NCBI GenBank assembly: GCA_035758575.1
Contig: DASTXH010000022.1
Span: 1-7,042, forward strand
DNA length: 7,042 bases
Origin: JANWHZ01 sp035758575
Lineage (GTDB): Bacteria > Patescibacteriota > Saccharimonadia > Saccharimonadales > UBA4665
Direction: 5' to 3'
Shown here: positions 4,829 through 7,042 of the stretch, one piece after another
Numbering within the stretch: position 1 is the first letter of the stretch
Layout of the letters: each line of letters begins with the position of its first letter
Made by a program: the position numbers and the translations under genes
The notes under the pieces: generated by a model
The model's input: only the letters and a program-made list of their open reading frames with translations
The model's database searches: none
Told to the model about the DNA's origin: nothing

Positions 4829-6121
4829 ATGTCACAAGACCAGCATCCGGATACCCATCCTGCCGTCACCCCTGCTATCCGTACCATCCTTACCCAAACA
4901 GAACAGTACGTTCGGGCAGCTATGCCTCGTTTTACCAAGGAACTGCGGACTATCTGCGACATAGCATCCTCATCCGACAACACCATAGGGCTGAACACCA
5001 TGGCGGACTACCTAGAAAAACGGCTAACTGCGCTTGGCTTTACGACAGATATTATTACGCACGAACGCGGCAATGCGGTTATTGGAGTACTGGCCGGCAG
5101 CAATCCCGCCGCACGGCCGCTGCTGCTGCTTGCACACCACGATACCGTATACGGCGAGAACGTTACTGCACCGCCCAGCACCATTATTGGCAACCACTTC
5201 TTTGGACCTGGCGTCGCCGATATGAAAGGCGGCGTATTGCAGGCATTGTACACGCTGGAAGCGCTGCGGAAACACCATCATACCAACTTTAGCCACATCC
5301 TCTTTTTGTCGGTGCCAGATGAGGAAATCGACAACCGGTACCATACCGGCTTGCTCGAAACACTATGCCACACCTATCATCCATTCGTCTTTACATTGGA
5401 AAGTGCACGGACGCTGGGCAACGTAGTAGTGCAGCGAAAGGGCGTCCAGCGCTATACCATCACTGCCAAAGGCGTTGCCGCCCATGCGGGCGCAGAGTTC
5501 CATAGCGGCAAAAGCGCCGTCTTGGAACTAGCGCACCAGATGGTACAGTTCTGCAGCCTACCCAACCTGCCCGATGGCGTAACGGTAAACATAGGACCAT
5601 TCAGGGGCGGCACCATGCCCAACATCGTAGCCGACTATGCCGAAGCTACCATAGAAGTCCGCTTCCTCGCCAAAGAACATCTGGCGTACGTGGTAAATCG
5701 GTGGGAAGCCTGCTTGGGCAAGCAGCTAGTCGAGGGCGTAGATCTATCCATGGTGCCAGTCAGCGGCGGCATTCCGCCCATGGAACTATCGGCGTACAGC
5801 CAGATAGTAGCCGATAACTTTGGAAAAATTGCCGCATTTCTGGGACACGAATACTACGCCGAAGTCCGAGGAGGTTCCTCGGATGGCGGCAATGCGAACG
5901 CGCATGGCACCGATGCACTGGACGGATTCGGCGCTGTCGGCCACCAGGGGCATAGCCCGGATGAATACATTGACCTTGCAGCAGTACCGCACAAAGCCGC
6001 CATCCTGGCCGCTACCATTATGTCCATAGCCGACCTGCCGCTAACACATTCAGCGGGCATGCCGGTCAAACATACCGCCGCGCACAAAGGCAAAGATATA
6101 ACAGTGGCCATCCTCACATAA
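4829..6121 (+). CDS. M20-family metallopeptidase, carboxypeptidase G2 type
   Basis: This 430-residue protein is a di-zinc amidohydrolase of peptidase family M20, closest in pattern to glutamate carboxypeptidase (CPG2). Metal ligands can be placed: His103 and Asp105 (LAHHDTVYGE), Asp131 (GPGVADMKGG), Glu166 with the general base Glu165 (PDEE), Glu191 (FTLES) and His375 (GHQGHSPDEY). The inserted dimerisation domain (about 203-315) contains AAHAG with His219, and the late GGSSDGGNANAHG stretch (348-360) is typical of CPG2-like enzymes. Such enzymes cleave a C-terminal or N-acyl amino acid, often glutamate, from small peptides or conjugates; the exact substrate is not predictable. No signal peptide or membrane span is seen, so it is probably cytoplasmic. 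The ATG is preceded by AGG at 4817-4819 (spacing 9). Residues after about 404 extend past the domain. It follows pheA by 84 bp but has its own promoter. It converges on pgk with only 22 bases between stops. Confidence 0.92.
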   Translation: MSQDQHPDTHPAVTPAIRTILTQTEQYVRAAMPRFTKELRTICDIASSSDNTIGLNTMADYLEKRLTALGFTTDIITHERGNAVIGVLAGSNPAARPLLLLAHHDTVYGENVTAPPSTIIGNHFFGPGVADMKGGVLQALYTLEALRKHHHTNFSHILFLSVPDEEIDNRYHTGLLETLCHTYHPFVFTLESARTLGNVVVQRKGVQRYTITAKGVAAHAGAEFHSGKSAVLELAHQMVQFCSLPNLPDGVTVNIGPFRGGTMPNIVADYAEATIEVRFLAKEHLAYVVNRWEACLGKQLVEGVDLSMVPVSGGIPPMELSAYSQIVADNFGKIAAFLGHEYYAEVRGGSSDGGNANAHGTDALDGFGAVGHQGHSPDEYIDLAAVPHKAAILAATIMSIADLPLTHSAGMPVKHTAAHKGKDITVAILT

Positions 6122-6143
6122 ATACACTGCGGCGTTTTCCCGG

Positions 6144-7042
6144 CTACTTGTCTTGCAGCGCTTCCACGCCGGGCAGCTTACGGCCCGCCATCAGCTCCAG
6201 CGATGCCCCGCCGCCGGTAGATACGTGGTCAAAGGCGTTCACCAGCCCCGCCTGGGCGATGTACGCCGCTGTGTCGCCGCCGCCAGCCAGGCTGAACGGC
6301 CGGTGACCATACTCACCCAATATCGCCTCCATCACCACCTTGGTGCCGTGGGCGTAAGGACCAACCGGACCCTGCAGGCCGGGCGCCTCGGCTACGCCCA
6401 CCGTACCGTTCCATACCACCGTACTGGCCAGCTGCATCGTACCCGCGATAAACGAGCTGGACACAGGGCCGATGTCTAATATCATCTCATCGCCCTGCAC
6501 TTCACCTGCGTCGTGCGGCGCCTGCTTGGGATAGTTTTCGGTGTCTGCGACCACATGTGTTTGCCAGCCCACAATCCGGGTAGGCACGGTTTTGTCTACC
6601 TTGGTCGCCACCACACCATCTTGCGGCAGGTAGAAGGTAAACTTGCCGCCCTTGGCCTTGTCGCGCGCCTTGGCAATGATATCTTTGGCAACACTGATAT
6701 CATCGGCCTCTATCATGCTCTTGGCAACGGGTATGCCTTCGGCTGCCAAAAAGGTATTGGCCATAGCGCCGCCCACTGCCACCACATCGGCAATGTCTAT
6801 AAACTTGTGTAAAATCTCAATCTTGTCGGATATCTTCGCCCCACCGATTACGGCCATCAGCGGCCGCCGGGGGTTTTCCATTACATTGGTGATGGTATCC
6901 ACCTCTTTTTCCAGCAACAGGCCAGCCACACTGGGCAGGTGGCGCGTTACTGCCTCGGTGCTGGCATGCGCACGGTGCACCACGCCAAAGCCGTCTTGCA
7001 CAAACAGCTCCGCCAGGCTGGCCAGCTGCGCCGCAAACGCAT
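6144..7042 (-). CDS. pgk: Phosphoglycerate kinase, 5' end beyond the window
   Basis: The enzyme transfers the phosphate of 1,3-bisphosphoglycerate to ADP in the cytoplasm (glycolysis). The frame stays open to the right edge: 298 residues are visible, and about the first 100-150 of the N-terminal domain are missing. An apparent GTG at 7001 is an internal Val of the conserved substrate-site motif FVQDGFGVVHRAHAST, not a start. Further landmarks are GGAKISDK and GGAMANTFL, then LDIGP, WNGTVGVAE, the nucleotide-site AGGGDTAAY and the C-terminal STGGGASLEL followed by KLPG. WNGT replaces the usual WNGP, a variant I associate with CPR lineages. The stretch between LPQD and LDIGP is roughly 15-20 residues longer than in typical bacterial enzymes. 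The stop is TAG. It converges with the M20 gene; no terminator is visible between them. Confidence 0.95.
   Translation of the reverse strand, partial: AFAAQLASLAELFVQDGFGVVHRAHASTEAVTRHLPSVAGLLLEKEVDTITNVMENPRRPLMAVIGGAKISDKIEILHKFIDIADVVAVGGAMANTFLAAEGIPVAKSMIEADDISVAKDIIAKARDKAKGGKFTFYLPQDGVVATKVDKTVPTRIVGWQTHVVADTENYPKQAPHDAGEVQGDEMILDIGPVSSSFIAGTMQLASTVVWNGTVGVAEAPGLQGPVGPYAHGTKVVMEAILGEYGHRPFSLAGGGDTAAYIAQAGLVNAFDHVSTGGGASLELMAGRKLPGVEALQDK

Noticed and set aside
4822..5292. Plus-strand frame of 156 residues inside the start of the M20 gene
   Set aside because: It is an Arg/His/Tyr-rich frame-shifted shadow; the M20 frame carries the conserved metal-ligand motifs.
6999..7001. GTG as a start codon for a short phosphoglycerate kinase
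   Set aside because: The frame continues to the window edge and reads family-like residues (LASLAELFVQDGFG), so this codon is an internal Val.

Overview
The window is a compact, entirely protein-coding stretch of bacterial chromosome with about 50-55% GC and mostly gaps of 5 to 120 bp. The standard genetic code fits: no in-frame TGA interrupts the long reading frames, and every visible stop is TAA or TAG. I think the likely source is a Patescibacteria/CPR lineage, most probably Saccharibacteria (TM7). This rests on the CPR-like phosphoglycerate kinase (WNGT instead of WNGP), the style of the Pro/Ala-rich tail-anchored protein next to tpiA, and the very tight gene packing. It is recognition from memory, not a database result. 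No mobile element, CRISPR array, tRNA or rRNA is visible.

Layout from left to right: (1) an APC-superfamily amino-acid permease (+, 62-1834) with an extra soluble C-terminal domain, closed by a good intrinsic terminator; (2) an 81-residue orphan ORF (+, 1954-2199) with its own extended -10 promoter and a clear ribosome binding site; (3) on the minus strand, triosephosphate isomerase (3789 to 2995), which overlaps by 11 bp a downstream low-complexity single-pass membrane protein (3005 to 2205); (4) a divergent intergenic region, then on the plus strand a monofunctional prephenate dehydratase with an ACT domain (3872-4744), probably translated from a leaderless message; (5) an M20-family metallopeptidase of the carboxypeptidase G2 type (4829-6121) with its own sigma70-like promoter; (6) on the minus strand, phosphoglycerate kinase (stop at 6144), which runs off the right edge.

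Two themes stand out. Two lower-glycolysis genes, pgk and tpiA, lie on the same strand but are separated by an opposite-strand pair, pheA and the M20 peptidase. The other genes concern amino acids: an importer, a phenylalanine-pathway enzyme and a peptidase that probably releases amino acids. Together they look like a small amino-acid supply set placed among central carbon genes. The most interesting local signals are the divergent tpiA/pheA control region with paired GTGCTA boxes, the TGCCA/TGGCA cluster at the M20 promoter, and a lengthened, Gly-poor loop 6 in the isomerase. I do not see a clear new multi-gene system; the best candidates for undescribed biology are the orphan ORF at 1954 and the tail-anchored protein coupled to tpiA.
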